Origin: Protula sp. h YS-2021
Lineage: Eukaryota > Annelida > Polychaeta > Sabellida > Serpulidae
Direction of reading: 5' to 3'
NCBI GenBank assembly: GCA_949752745.1
Contig: OX457028.1
Coordinates: 804,420-868,419, forward strand
DNA: 64,000 nucleotides
Below are positions 1 through 36,168 of this stretch, one piece after another. The notes below the pieces were generated by a model. It saw nothing but the letters and a program-made list of their open reading frames with translations. It was not told where the DNA came from and did no database searches. Position 1 is the stretch's first letter; every line of letters begins with the position of its first letter. A program made the position numbers and the translations under genes.

Positions 1-748
1 TTATTTTAAAACTACTGTAATAGCATTCCGCCCTGATCTTGTGTGAGACAATTACGGCCAACTAATAATCGATTCAATCCCATTCCGACCACTACTGATT
101 TATGACGGACAAGATGTACAATGACGTTTGAACGAAATGCACTGAGAAAGGAATTCCTCGTACAAGAAATCAACCAAAAAAACACACGAGAATAAATTTA
201 CCTCCTGAACCAGGAATTTCCCTCCTTTGCACAAACGTGCCATTTTTTATGTGAATGGGACCGTTATTTAACTCAATATCTAGCAAATGTAAATAAGATA
301 AACGCTGTCAAAGCAGTAATAGTGAATATAATGTGCCCAAACGTAATCAGCTTTTCGCTTGGGATAAAATATTGAAGTTTGCAGACCAAAATTACGAAAT
401 TTAATGTACAGTAACTGAAACAATGATAATACACACAGCAAGCATTATGAACGATCTTCTTGAAGATAAGGTAACGCTTGTGGAGTCCAAGAGCCTCGAT
501 CTCAGTCCAGTCGAAAATGTGTGAGCACACATGACAAGGAAATTGTCATGAGGCCGGGTCACACGCTTGAAGATCTCAGGAGAATGGTGCCTGAGGATTG
601 AAAAGCTGTACCATATGCCACTGTCAACAGATGCATCAGTACAATTAGGAAACCATCGCCAGGGTGCCAACGGACAATGGCAGTTACGTGAAATACTGAC
701 TTGCGATTTTCAGGTTTGAAACCGATTAGGTAAAAGTTGAAATCGTAA
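1..748. other. Intergenic, no gene recognised
   Basis: Only short reading frames occur here, on the minus strand and without recognisable motifs. No repeat array or RNA gene is visible. The stretch ends at the left target-site copy of the THAP-type transposon. Confidence 0.5.
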
Positions 749-788
749 ATAAAGGCAAAAGACTGTTTACTACTAAGATATGACACTC
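749..788 (+). repeat. Left target duplication and terminal inverted repeat
   Basis: ATAAAGG at 749-755 is followed by a repeat starting CAAAAGACT at 756. The repeat runs into a 20 bp block (769-788) found inverted and identical at 2005-2024. Confidence 0.8.
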
Positions 789-2036
789 AGCCATTTTCGC
801 AGTGGTGCCGCCTGGTGTAAGAGTTGCAAATTAAGCTGTCAATAGATTGAGGCTACCTGGAAAGTGCACGTGCTTTTTTAACTTTTCAGTACTTTTTCGG
901 TCTTAAAGTTTGTAAAAATATTTTGTCGCCTAGATAATTATTAGTAAAGAATAAGAGTATGGCTACTACAAGAAGAGGACGTCCTTGTGCAGCAATTGGA
1001 TGTGATAATGACTACTACAACTGCAATCTTTCCCTCTTTCGATTTCCAACGGACAAACATATAAAACACTGTTTTATGTTCGAAATCCGTCTCCCCAAAT
1101 TACAATATCGCGCCCCGCGCCAAATATTCGAAGTAAAAAGAAGGAATTAAAAACTCCAAAAGCATCTTTTTCTGTGGGTTCATCCTCACCGCAAGAAAAA
1201 TGTGATGAAAAAAGGATAGTTTGGTTTCAACGACTTCACCATCAACTACACCTGATATGCCCAGAAAACAAAAATTAAAAAAGAGGTGCGACGACTTCGG
1301 TCAATGTTTTGGAGAGCGAAAAAAAAACCAAAACAGACCAATTCTGCAGCTGCCAAAATTAATTCTTGCATGAATGAACTTAGCCAATATTTATTTATAC
1401 ATCCAAAAATATCGGGTTATTTTTGTGAAAGATCTGGAATCTGTTTTCATCACCGTTTTTCCAATGGTGCAGCACATGACAAAACTTGACACGAGACTCG
1501 TTTGCAATGCCAGTGATGTGGAAAAAATTTTCCGAAAAAAATGTAATTGAATGTACAAATACCACGTGTGTTAAGAAGATAAAAAGTGCTGTAAGATTGT
1601 TTATGAAGATGCGAATTCATTTCGCTTTGAAAATGGCAAATTTTTCTTCAGTTAGATCCTAGAGTGATAAAAGAAACAGAAAAGTCTTATGGCTTATTCA
1701 TGTGTAAATGTGAGAGCAGTATTTACCTTTTTCTACTGTGATCTTTGACGGGAGAGTGGGGAGGGGGTGGTCGTGATCTGTCGTTATCTGATTTGTAAAA
1801 TAAAAGCTAGCTGTGCTAATAAAATGGCATTTTCTATCCTTCTTACTTCTATTGTTCAGCTCCTGTTGAAATAAATTACTTAAAATCCCCTAAAATCTAT
1901 TGCAATATTGAGCTTAACACCAATACTGTAAAGTGTTTTAACAGCTGTTTGCAGCTCTTTCACCAGGGGCGCTGCAATCAGCTGGATACCATAGGCTGTA
2001 TAGGGAGTGTCATATCTTAGTAGTTTATAGTCTTTG
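756..2036 (+). mobile_element. THAP-type (P-element-like) DNA transposon, internally decayed
   Basis: The element is delimited by inverted terminal repeats of about 32-33 bp (756-788 and the reverse complement of 2005-2036). The inner 20 bp, ACTACTAAGATATGACACTC, are identical on both sides. The 7 bp ATAAAGG flanks both ends directly (749-755 and 2037-2043), as expected of a target-site duplication. Inner subterminal sequences are also inverted copies (about 808-840 against 1945-1975). The only recognisable coding material is a THAP zinc-finger remnant at 959-1150. THAP domains occur in P-element-family transposases, which duplicate 7-8 bp targets, so that family is the best guess. At 1.28 kb it is too short for a full transposase and is probably a deleted, non-autonomous copy. 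Confidence 0.8.
959..1150 (+). pseudogene. THAP zinc-finger domain remnant
   Basis: The 63-residue frame opens with a basic start, then a Cys-x4-Cys pair (residues 10 and 15) and the THAP-typical SLFRFPTDK at residues 25-33. It then jumps to RLPKLQYRAPRQIF, which resembles the C-terminal AVPTIF box of THAP domains. The middle of the domain, with the invariant tryptophan and the second zinc pair (Cys-x2-His), is missing, so zinc binding should be lost. Another short basic, lysine-rich frame follows at 1286-1489 and may be later transposase sequence. This looks like a deleted transposase N-terminus, not a host THAP gene, because it lies between the element's inverted repeats. Confidence 0.7.
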
Positions 2037-2043
2037 ATAAAGG
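2005..2043 (-). repeat. Right terminal inverted repeat and target duplication
   Basis: Reverse complement of the left terminus (2005-2036, ending AGTCTTTG), followed directly by the second ATAAAGG at 2037-2043. Confidence 0.8.
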
Positions 2044-4250
2044 TAAAGTAAATAAATATGAACTTTTTTGTTTCATGTCTTCAGACCATCACATTTCTTT
2101 TTCTTGGACTTTATTTTGCAAAACATTACTACATGTCCTCATTCTGGATCACAACGTCGTCTCATCCGAAAATCATATGATTCTCTCTTAATCAGGGTTG
2201 AAAATTAATTTTTTCACTGTTAGTCCGATCAATGTATATGATACATGTACGAAAATTCTGTCGGTCCATAGGACAACCACATGTTGCAATATAGTGTTAG
2301 GACGCAAAGTCCAGTAACCCGTGAGATGGTGAAGTATCAGTCGGTTAGCAAGTCAGAAGCGGGAATTACCTGCAATTTTTTCTGTAAAGTAATGGTCAAT
2401 ACTTTGTTAATTTAACCATGACCATGCAAGTACCACATGTTTGATTTCTTTTACTTAGTACGTTCTAAAAACAATTTACAGCTAAATATCATTTTGTAGT
2501 GGAAGCTATGAATTTGGGAATCATTTACTTAATAACAGCTGGGAAAAAACAATATGCTATGTGCACAATTTTCACATCTGTCATGTGTTTAACATGCATA
2601 TTTGCCATGTGTAAAGCGTGCATATCGTTCACGTTTATAATGTACATGTCTGCCTCTAAGTTGATGCGTTTTTTTACATGTATTTCTTCCCTGACGTTTT
2701 AAAATGTGAAATAAAAATATATTTCAGTTCAGATGACTTTATGTCTACGACTTGCAGACCGTGTAAAAACACAGACACCACACATCGGAATGCCGTTCTG
2801 CTTCGAAGCATTTTGTCATATTTACTTTTAAGTTTAAAGACGGATGTGCCAATTTTTGTAAACCAACTTTAACGTCATATGAGTAACCTTTCTCTCACCA
2901 GTGTCTCCTAAATAACATACATAAAAAGTATTAATTTCTTACAAGAATCCAGTAAGGTTAATTTCTTTGTTTAATTTCAGTGTATTCCAAAATTATTAGT
3001 TCTTTTCTCCTGAATTTAAATATACGGAGAATTTCAGCGAATACCTACTTTTCAGAATTTATTTCAAGTTTATCACAACCGGCATCAGCTTAAATATTTA
3101 ACCTAACTGACCAATCTGGATAACTTCGGATAACTTAGTTATTCAAATCGCTAGTGAAACCCGTTTGGCACAAAGGTCCCCTTTTTCAGCAATATTGTAA
3201 GGACTTGTGCATACAAATTAAATGTAGTTAATGATGTGACACAACGCAGATAACGCGTGGGGAACAAAATAAAAAAAGTAATAGTATGTGGCATGAGCAA
3301 ATCATTGGCAGTTCGAGGACACGCGAAGAACTGAAGTGCATTGCAAAATCGATATTCCATGGCACAGCCCCATTTAGCATCTGCTGTAGTTCTACAATTT
3401 GTGGTCAGCGCCAGCATAGACACCATTTTTAGTGTAGTTTTTTATTGAGTCGGACAAAAACGTTGCCCCTATGAAAGTGAAGCCAGGCGTGGAGAGCATT
3501 AGTGACCATTCAAAACAATTTGCTCAGTTGTAACAGATAAGATCTGGCCCTGCAAAATGCAAATATGCGAAACATTCACATTCAATATTGAGAGAAAAGG
3601 ATACCAAATTCTATCCTATCGATTTATAGACCAGAATTACATAGGCAGACTCAAATTCTTGTTTATGGATATTGCATATTGGTTCAAAACACTTAGAGTC
3701 AAAACTGAATTTCTCTTAACGAACATGTATTTCATTGAGCACATTTTTTAAACACTAGTTGTATAAGGGTTTATGTATGTCTGATGTTATAACTAATAGC
3801 TCTGACTGGGTACTGCGAAGAACTTCTAAATGACGCCTTTAATTTTCCTTGAATTTATTTTCATGTTTCATTTATCCGTTCTAATATTGATATGTTTTAA
3901 AGCTTTAAATTCCACATCTGCAGCTATAGTTGCATACCATACAAGTACGAACTAACTCTTTGCAACTCTGTAGTTTGGTTAGACAAAGAGGAAAATGCAT
4001 TTATTGCATAATGCTCATATATTACTCATATCAGTAAACAAATTTCTAGTCTACATTTAACCCCGTTACTTGTATTCACACCCATTATTTTTTCAAGGTG
4101 GAAAGAACACACCATGGAAGACAAACAATATTATTTCTTATAGATACAGAGAAAACAAAAATAAAAGTAAATAACTAGCAATTTAGAACCAAGGTCTATA
4201 TGACAACATGAAAATTTGCACTACATATTTATACAAATATAAGAACATGA
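2044..4250. other. Intergenic, no gene recognised
   Basis: AT-rich sequence with scattered short frames that carry no family motif. No array, RNA gene or transposon terminus was found. Confidence 0.45.
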
Positions 4251-4256
4251 TTTAAT
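4251..4256 (-). terminator. Possible poly(A) signal (ATTAAA) of the BTB gene
   Basis: On the minus strand ATTAAA lies about 30 bases past the stop codon at 4286-4288. A canonical AATAAA lies further on, at about 3999-4004. Which is used cannot be told from sequence. Confidence 0.35.
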
Positions 4257-4285
4257 AAATCAACAACTTTAACGTAATGCACTGC

Positions 4286-6226
4286 TTATTCTAACATGTA
4301 GTCTGTGTATATATCAGTCAAAGTATTTGGGTTGGGAAGTGCTAGTGTGTGTACATGCCATTCACGGGGACTTGGATTGTATAAGCAGTGATTGTATGTC
4401 GTCTCATCAATTTCAATGTAGCGCTGTTTCCACTCAGCCTTTCTACCTGATTTTGATAGAATTAAATCCATGACTTTGGTGACCTCAAATACTAAGTACT
4501 GATTACGTCCCATCAAACATGCGTTTTTCTGAAGTACAAACAATTCGTCACCCCAGATAGTTGCTGCCTGAACATCCGACTCACCACCGACCCCTTTCAA
4601 AGTTATCATACTTGATTTATCCAACTGCAGCTCTGTGTCATCACTTGCTAAAGACAGCATTCCCTCAGAACCTTTTTCATGACTTCTGTTCTGTATTTCA
4701 GCCTTATCTAGAAAGTCATTCAAAAGCAACACGTTCACATTATCTTTATCAACGAAACACGCAATATTTCCTACACAGGCTAGTCTTACTTTTTTGCCAA
4801 GCATACTCATGTCCATAATATGTTTGGAAAAACGGCGTCTTTGTGTGTCAAAAGCTATCACAGCTGAATTAATAGGATCGAATATGAAAACATTGTTGTT
4901 GTAAAATGTACAGAGATTAACATTTGAAACTCGAATATCACTCCTTTGCACATAATCAACATTAAATGTTTGTCCGTTGATTTGTGAGACAGATACTGTG
5001 TCGGTCTGTGCAATGTTATATAACCTGTTGCTATCAAATACTATATACTCAATCAGTAAATTACAGCTCAATCGAAATCTGTCTTCCCCCATGCCTTCCT
5101 TCTTCGCACTTAATCTATGTAAATATTTTGTAATTTGATTAGAACCTACATAGCCATTATAGTGATAAATGTACCGCCCATCAGAGCAAATATTTGAAGA
5201 TAAGGCAAGGTGTGGTCCGACGACTGAATGCTCGTATTGCTCAAAACCTTCACCTCTTTGGTAAAATATGTTTACTTTACCCTGCCGCATGTTGATAGGA
5301 CGGTTGAACACAACAAGAGTTAAAATATGTGACGTTTTTTGTCTAGCTGGATGCAGAGTTTTGATGATGTGTGGTCCTTTTGAATTTCTTTTTTGTTGAA
5401 GCAGAGAAGCTCTTAGGTCTATTGGTAATTTCTCTTTCTCAAACAAATTCAATTTTTGCATTAAAAACGCATCGTCGACCTCTTGAAGATTTACAGATTT
5501 GTCTAAGACAGATTCCATCAACAAAATTCGGCTTTCAAAATCATGTGTAGTCCAACTAAATAATGCATCGAAGGCTTCATTTTCGCTTAAAACATTCAGT
5601 TCTGGATCACTTAACAACTCTATTACCTCGGATTGATCAGCTTCAAGAAATCCCAGTGAATTACACACTTGCGCTGGTCCTCCTGTGCTGAAATTATCCA
5701 AGCAATACTTCTTCAATTTGGTCGCTGAAGTGCATGCTTGATATCTATTAGCCAAGTTCCAAAGCATCACGGCAACCGTATTGGTTATATTGTTGATAAA
5801 ATATTGAAAACAAGTCAGTCGAAGTGGTTCAATGTCGTACATATCTGCGAAACGGACTATTTGTAGAACGAAGCCAGGATTAAGTTCGAGTTCTCCGACA
5901 TACAAAAAGGTAATAATCTTTTCTAACAGGACATGTGTTAGGTCACCTATTTCTATCACCTTGTCTGATAAGCCTTCTTTGAATCTTGACTTCAGCATTA
6001 CTTCAAACACCGGGCTGTTTTCCATCAAAATTGCACGATGACATCTTATTTGTTTTCTATTAGTTTCAGTTGAAGTTTCATTGCTTCTACACGAAAGTTT
6101 TACATCTGAAAAGAGGCCACTTTCAAGTAACTCTCTTCGTCGGCGAGCTGTAGAGATATGAAGATGCAGTTGTTGTGTAAAGTTTTCAGCTCGTAGCGTC
6201 TGCATCCATCTAGAAAGATAGGACAT
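4286..6226 (-). CDS. BTB-BACK domain protein (Kelch-like without clear Kelch repeats)
   Basis: A single uninterrupted frame of 646 residues. Residues about 33-145 form a BTB/POZ domain: LFSDVKLSC, then the CHRAILMENSPVFEVML core, the F-KEG turn and VIEIGDL, then the FLYVGELEL strand-helix. Residues about 150-265 match a BACK domain (ALFSWTTHD near 225). BTB-BACK proteins commonly dimerise and serve as substrate adaptors for cullin-3 ubiquitin ligases. That role is inferred from the family and not shown here. The last 350 residues are beta-rich (for example GRYIYHYNGYVGSNQ) and could form a diverged propeller, but the paired-glycine Kelch signature is not regular. The start was chosen as the first ATG; upstream there is a good splice-acceptor-like CTGTTTTCTAAG, so a 5' untranslated exon is possible. 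Lack of introns suggests an expanded family or an old retrocopy that remains open. Confidence 0.88.
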   Translation of the reverse strand: MSYLSRWMQTLRAENFTQQLHLHISTARRRRELLESGLFSDVKLSCRSNETSTETNRKQIRCHRAILMENSPVFEVMLKSRFKEGLSDKVIEIGDLTHVLLEKIITFLYVGELELNPGFVLQIVRFADMYDIEPLRLTCFQYFINNITNTVAVMLWNLANRYQACTSATKLKKYCLDNFSTGGPAQVCNSLGFLEADQSEVIELLSDPELNVLSENEAFDALFSWTTHDFESRILLMESVLDKSVNLQEVDDAFLMQKLNLFEKEKLPIDLRASLLQQKRNSKGPHIIKTLHPARQKTSHILTLVVFNRPINMRQGKVNIFYQRGEGFEQYEHSVVGPHLALSSNICSDGRYIYHYNGYVGSNQITKYLHRLSAKKEGMGEDRFRLSCNLLIEYIVFDSNRLYNIAQTDTVSVSQINGQTFNVDYVQRSDIRVSNVNLCTFYNNNVFIFDPINSAVIAFDTQRRRFSKHIMDMSMLGKKVRLACVGNIACFVDKDNVNVLLLNDFLDKAEIQNRSHEKGSEGMLSLASDDTELQLDKSSMITLKGVGGESDVQAATIWGDELFVLQKNACLMGRNQYLVFEVTKVMDLILSKSGRKAEWKQRYIEIDETTYNHCLYNPSPREWHVHTLALPNPNTLTDIYTDYMLE

Positions 6227-6286
6227 GGACTAGATATCAGCTTAGAAAACAGGTATGGAAATGTAACTTACTGTGAGGTGATCCAA

Positions 6287-6287
6287 T

Positions 6288-6379
<92 letters not shown>

Positions 6380-6386
6380 TATATAC
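6287..6386. repeat. (TA)n microsatellite
   Basis: About 100 bp of TA dinucleotides with a few TAC interruptions, just upstream of the BTB gene on its 5' side. Confidence 0.95.
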
Positions 6387-8373
6387 AGAAAAACAAGATT
6401 GATAAGTGTAAGTAGTTTGAACATAAATTCCTTAGCGCATTTCATTCCATATTATTATAGAAAAGTTTTACCTTTCAAAATCTCTTGCGGCCATTTTAAA
6501 AACACATCATTGTTAAAATCCAAAGTACTTGATTTTGTTGGTGTTGTGTATAAATAAAAACAAAGTAACGGTTATATATTAGTAAAGAAATGCTCTATAT
6601 GGTGACCAAGGCTGTGTTCCATGTCAGTGACACAGCAAAGAGTTAACACAATGTCATTCCTCTTGATATGTGCGTACATAAACTTGTCGAGCACTGATTG
6701 ATTGGGATAGAATATTATAGTCACTACCTTTGCATTCAAAATAGATATAGCAAACAATGGAATGTCAGTGTTCAGTATTTCTTGTGGTCTTGAACAGAAT
6801 AGGCATTAAGTGTGTCATGCTCATTCTGTATTTAGATCAATATACATGTTAGTACTTCTCTGCTTTGAGTTATTGAATGATATGGAGCCGTTAGCCTTTC
6901 TGCCAGAGACATATAAATGGTGTTACATTCTTTGGCCTTTTAGGGCAGAAACCATAATGCACTGCGAGAACTTTAGGACAGAAAACACAATGCACACCTA
7001 TAATAATATTGTTTAAACACTGTCCGGTCAATTTTGATTTCTTAATTGCATGGGCTAAATTTCTAGCATTCTAAATGAATAAAGAAACATTTAATTAAAT
7101 AGCGGCTATGTTTATATTCATATTTTACCCAGATTTATTCCATATTTCCGGAAAGAAAACATTGACAGACGGTTTGGCGATATTTTGAAGTACTCATTCC
7201 ATCTGTATCAGAGACGTCTTGTTTCAATGGTATTGCCCCACTGCTTTTTTGCGAGACATCTACTGGTTCCTACGGTCCATTCTGATACTTATGTCAACAA
7301 CTTCAGATTGGCGAATTTGGAGAACGTGACAGATAGGCATTCTGCTAACATTTTTATCCCAACATAAACGAAGCTATAAAGTATATAAGCATATCTTGGT
7401 GTGCCATCATTTCATCGCCGAAAAAAACGCAGATAAATGGAAATAAAGCATATTTTCTTTTTTAGCTGTAGCTAAAGAAGTCCGTTTTTTCCAATTTTTA
7501 AACAATAGAATTGTTTAGTTCAATGACAAATAAGTCATTGTTTAGGATTTCTTCACCTGGAGTTAGGAATTAATTTTAAAAATAGCGCCTCATAGGAAAA
7601 ACCAATAGTATGTCAGCCAACAACAGTAACCAAAGAAAGAACAGTTTTCCAATTTAGTCGTTCAAATCTTAGATATGTGATAATGAAAATTACATTAAAA
7701 GGAAATAATACAGGAAAATCTGTGAAATCTTCACTTCCAGCAATGACAAAGCGAGTGATTCTGCCGCCCTGAAACGGAACAGCATTTTAACTAGAAAATT
7801 TGAAACTTTGCAATAGAAAACCAATGTTGCCCATCATATTGATAAAACCTAAATTTCTGTCATATTTATCAGATGTACACCATAGAAAAGATCCAATATG
7901 TGCCCTGTGTTCTGCGGAAACAGATATGGTACATTGTGTGAATGGAAAATGGAGCAAAATTTGAAAGTTCGCAGAGTGTTCAAATATCGAGTGAAAAACT
8001 TTTCAAGGGCAATCAAAGGCCAAACTTCATTTTATCTGAGAGACACCGGGCAGTAAAATAGAATGATATATACATCTATACTCTCAGTGTGCGCCCTTAA
8101 TTTTAAAACGACTAAGCTAAAACACAACGTGTAAACGCAAAAAGCCATAAAAACTGTCCAGTTTCAGGCCCGTCTTCTAACAGCTGACTTGAGTAGTCCC
8201 ATGTATAAAGAATAGCCTGGCTGTATAAACAAAATTATCTTATGTATAATAAAAGTAAAGGTCAAGTATTAGCACTGATAAATCAATGTGTTGTAGTGAA
8301 GCAAGAATAGTGCGTGTGTGACATAAACATATTAACAAGTAGAGTGTTTTGTGTTATTGATACGGAAATTAAT
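6387..8373. other. Intergenic between divergent BTB and P450 genes
   Basis: No coding motif or transposon terminus seen. The BTB gene (minus) and the P450 gene (plus) are transcribed away from each other, so both promoters should lie here. No clear TATA box or initiator could be singled out. Confidence 0.45.
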
Positions 8374-32288
<23,915 letters not shown>

Positions 32289-32301
32289 ACATTTCAATAT
32301 A

Positions 32302-32307
32302 AATAAA
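32302..32307 (+). terminator. Poly(A) signal of the P450 gene
   Basis: AATAAA 13 bases after the TAA stop at 32286-32288. The spacing is short but usable; further AATAAA motifs follow near 32490 and 32680. Confidence 0.55.
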
Positions 32308-34650
32308 TTGGATCATCGCTAAAATATATATTTTAATATGGACAGAATTCAAAATATGGTTGTAGAAAGCTTACTCTTTGGTTTATTTAGATTTTGTGAA
32401 ATTAGCTAGGCAGTATCATTTTAAACCTTCATTTGATTTATGGCTTTACCCTTCTATAATAGCTTCTCTAAACTGAATAATGTAGATAATAAAGCACGTC
32501 ATCTTAGACGATCAAACCAAGATCTAAACCAACGACATAAATCATGTTAGTAACTTCGTATGAATATCTTATGAAAATTCTTATACTAAAATACTTCCTA
32601 CCTAGGAATATAGTTCTATCTTCAATTTGGGAAAACTGTTTTAGTAATAATGCTTATGTCTATTCCACTGTAAATAATTAATAAATTCTAACAATTCTTT
32701 TCTTTTCTAATAAATTTAATCAGTCCGAATTAGAATGCTCTAAGCTTATGTATATAGCGTGTCATTCTTTTGTTATTCTGTATGGACTAGCATTATGTGG
32801 ACAATGTTACAGACAAGTTGTCAAGTTTGCTATCACAAAAAACTCGGTTTGTGAATATTTTGACGTATTATTTAATCCTCTTCACTAATTAAAAGTTTTG
32901 GATTTACACATGGATTTAAGGTAAATAAATATCCCATTGAAAATAGCCGGAAAAGTATTAATATCTTCAAAAGGATAAATTGCATATTTTTTGGTAGTTG
33001 CCGCTTCATGTTGCATGTCTTGATAGTGTATTTGATCACTTTTTAAGCAGTAATTCCTTTTATAGCTCTAGCAACCATTTCTACATTTAAAAACCTGCCG
33101 GGAAAAAACAATAAAACACGTGCATGTATATTTGTCCTTGAAGTAATATCCTGAAACCACAGTGCATTGCATTGCAAGTGTCCCCAATTCTAACACTTTC
33201 GACTTCAGAATTTAATATATTTTCACTTCTTTTCACTTCTCCGCTCCTATTCATAATTTCTAGTTCCGATTTATAATTACTGAAAGCAACACTTCTTCTT
33301 TTTAGTTGCTATTAAAATCTTGGCTGATGACATGTAGATAGCCTTATTGTTTTCAAATTTTTGCTGAAAGTTATACTTTTATGCAATAGATCCCGACATT
33401 AGCATTTGTGAGCAGGAGCATTGTCCGTCATGGGCAATCTTCTCATCACATACCTAGATAAATGTTTAGCCAAAGACAATTTACAAGAAACTGAACATTG
33501 CGACTTTGTTGCATCACATTTCGCACGCAATAGCTACAATTGCACAATTTGTTTATGAACAACTTTGGTAGCAGTTAACTATACGAATCAATGCTAAATA
33601 TCAATTTAATGTATCTAAATTTACATAAAATCGAACTTTTCTCATTTTTTTATATTTTTAGTAACTAAAGAATTTAGAGGACGGGGACTTTCAAAGGTAA
33701 GAACGTGTTGGTATACCGATGTTATGAATAAGCTAACCAGTTACAAAACGGCGGCAAGCGTTGATTTGCACACTGCTTATTCATTACCAAATGATATGGT
33801 CTTTCAAGGCAAAAAGAAATTTTTTCACTGCTCGTTGAGACGGTATAGCATAAATAAGATAAGAATGATTTAATCGGTGCAATAGAAAAAAACTTCTATT
33901 TTACTCTTTCTATTTACACTGCCTTTACACTGACTGTGGCATAAACTGTGAAAAAAAATATGTTATTGAAAGAAAATTTAGACTATATTCGTTTCATTTG
34001 ACCTCAAAGTTCACGCCTTAATTTATAAGTGCTTACTCTCTTTACATACGCACTGTAACAATATAATCAATAATCTTTTTATGAACTGTAATTAAGTTGC
34101 AAACCACAGTTTCAGACAGGACAACAGCATTCAGAAAGTAATCAGGAACATTTGAAAAGCCCATCTTGTTGGTGGTTTTTCATGAAAAGACTAGAGATTT
34201 GTGTTTGTTAGAATGTAAGACTTTGAACACGTTAATTAGTCAAGTCTATTCGCTATGTTCGCCATGCCGGATATTTTACAGTAGTGACGAACAGTCCTCG
34301 TTCTCCACATTCATGTTGCTGACATGGTTCTTACCACTTAACTTTCCCAAATATCCAGCTGATCTTTGCTAGCCATATGTAACTTGGTGTAACTCATACA
34401 GTAGCTTCTCTTTTTTGCAATCAAAGCTCTTTCATTATCCATGTGTGCTTTCATTTACTCACTGACACTGCCAGCTAGTCAGCTCAACAGCAGTCAGTAG
34501 AGTTTTTTCTGTTTTCTAGATTGCTGAAAAATCAAAATTCGTTAGATTTTTCTTAACATTTTGTAAAAGAATTCTGTGATTGTCACTACCGGGTAATTTA
34601 CAAACGATGTATAAATGTTTTGCATAGCATGCAGTGTGATGTGGTATTGA
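32308..34650. other. Intergenic, no gene recognised
   Basis: AT-rich, no coding motif. Short frames (for example 34166-34372) have no family signature. Confidence 0.45.
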
Positions 34651-34654
34651 ACGA

Positions 34655-34945
34655 TGAGATATTTTGTCATATAATATACGATATGGTGTCATCCCTCATG
34701 ACATCATATCGTATATCATATGATGCTATAGGATATGCTATAATATAATGTGATATTATATCATATATGATCTCATATGATATTATGTGATATGACAGGA
34801 TGTAATATGATCTGATGTCATAATATACGATAAGATACTTCCTGCGATATTTAATGATAGGATACCATGTGCCATGATATCAAATTTTGTGTGGTGATTT
34901 GATATGATATGATATCATACGATGCCGTATGACAGGATGTGACAT
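34655..34945. repeat. ATATGAT/ATCATAT-rich palindromic patch
   Basis: The words GATATGATATCATA, TCATATGAT and their reverse complements recur over about 290 bp, so much of the patch could fold on itself. It may be a decayed satellite or the core of a foldback element. No clear terminal repeats were found. Confidence 0.6.
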
Positions 34946-35305
34946 ATTGTTTTGCGCAGCATAAAATTAGATATTAAAGTAAAACGAAGTCAAAATCAAA
35001 ATTAATACGTATGTACTAGCAGATTCTATTTCTATTATAATTCCTGATGTGAATGCTTTTAGTAGCACAAAGTTTTGCCTATAAGTCACCATTAAATATA
35101 GCATTGTTTTACGATATAAACTTAAACAAAAGCCAACTAAATAAAATTAGCTTAATATCAATTAAATATAACATAGGAAGAAAATTACACATCAAAATTT
35201 TAAATTTATATAAAATATGTAATGAATTATTCAAGCTTAACTATTTTAGACTTATCGCCACTTTGATGACCTTTTCCATTTTATCGACCTATTGCGCCTG
35301 CATAG

Positions 35306-35306
<1 letters not shown>

Positions 35307-35398
<92 letters not shown>
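35307..35398. repeat. (TA)n microsatellite
   Basis: About 90 bp of uninterrupted TA dinucleotides. Confidence 0.95.
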
Positions 35399-35399
<1 letters not shown>

Positions 35400-35776
35400 T
35401 CGATTATGGATTAGATTGCATGGGGCTAAGCTTATTTTTAGTAAAAGTTATTCAAGTTAGATCTTACATGATATAATTATCACACAAAATTTCATTAAAA
35501 TGAATTATCCCTCAATATGTCAAAGTAAACGATATGTCCAAGCTCTGTCTGTGTTAAATTTTTGCTGCAGTTTACTGGGTTATTTTAGTATTGCATCTTT
35601 GCAAGGCGACGTGCTCACAAATATATAATGTCGGCATTCGACTGAGATGCAATTCAGTGTTAGGGTTCCTAATGGCTTCATCCATTTAATGCAGTTTTAA
35701 TGCTTTCAATTTGCTGTGAAACGTCTCAAGAAAGAATGCTTTATTTATTTAAATTAACAACATTTTATTAGTTGAA

Positions 35777-36060
35777 GTCGATTGTGAGTATAAGAATAAT
35801 GTTATTAATCAATGTAACAAGATTGCTTCATGTTTATCCTGTATCGAAACATTATCTTGGTTCCGTTTATAAATACTGTTTGGGGGTCTCCAGAAGCAAA
35901 AAAAGCGCACATGAGTACATCAATGACAAACCACCAAAAATGTTAGCGTGAATGCATTTTGTCAAGCCACTATTTAAAATTATGCTAAAGACCTCTTAAA
36001 GTAATGACATAAATATTAATCACAGTCGGCTACACCTCTTCATCATCACTCAAATGCCAT
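35777..36060. repeat. 284 bp direct repeat, intact copy 1
   Basis: This unit runs from GTCGATTGTGAG to CACTCAAATGCCAT. A second copy starts at 36071 and is split by the retroelement, continuing at 39552-39740. The two copies are nearly identical. Confidence 0.93.
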
Positions 36061-36070
36061 TACTTATATT

Positions 36071-36168
36071 GTCGATTGTGAGTATAAGAATAATGTTATT
36101 AATCAATGTAACAAGATTGCTTCATGTTTATCCTGTATCGAAACATTATCTTGGTTCCGTTTATAAAT
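36071..36168. repeat. 284 bp direct repeat, copy 2, left part
   Basis: Matches 35777-35874 up to TTATAAAT, where the retroelement begins. The matching right part resumes at 39552. Confidence 0.93.
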
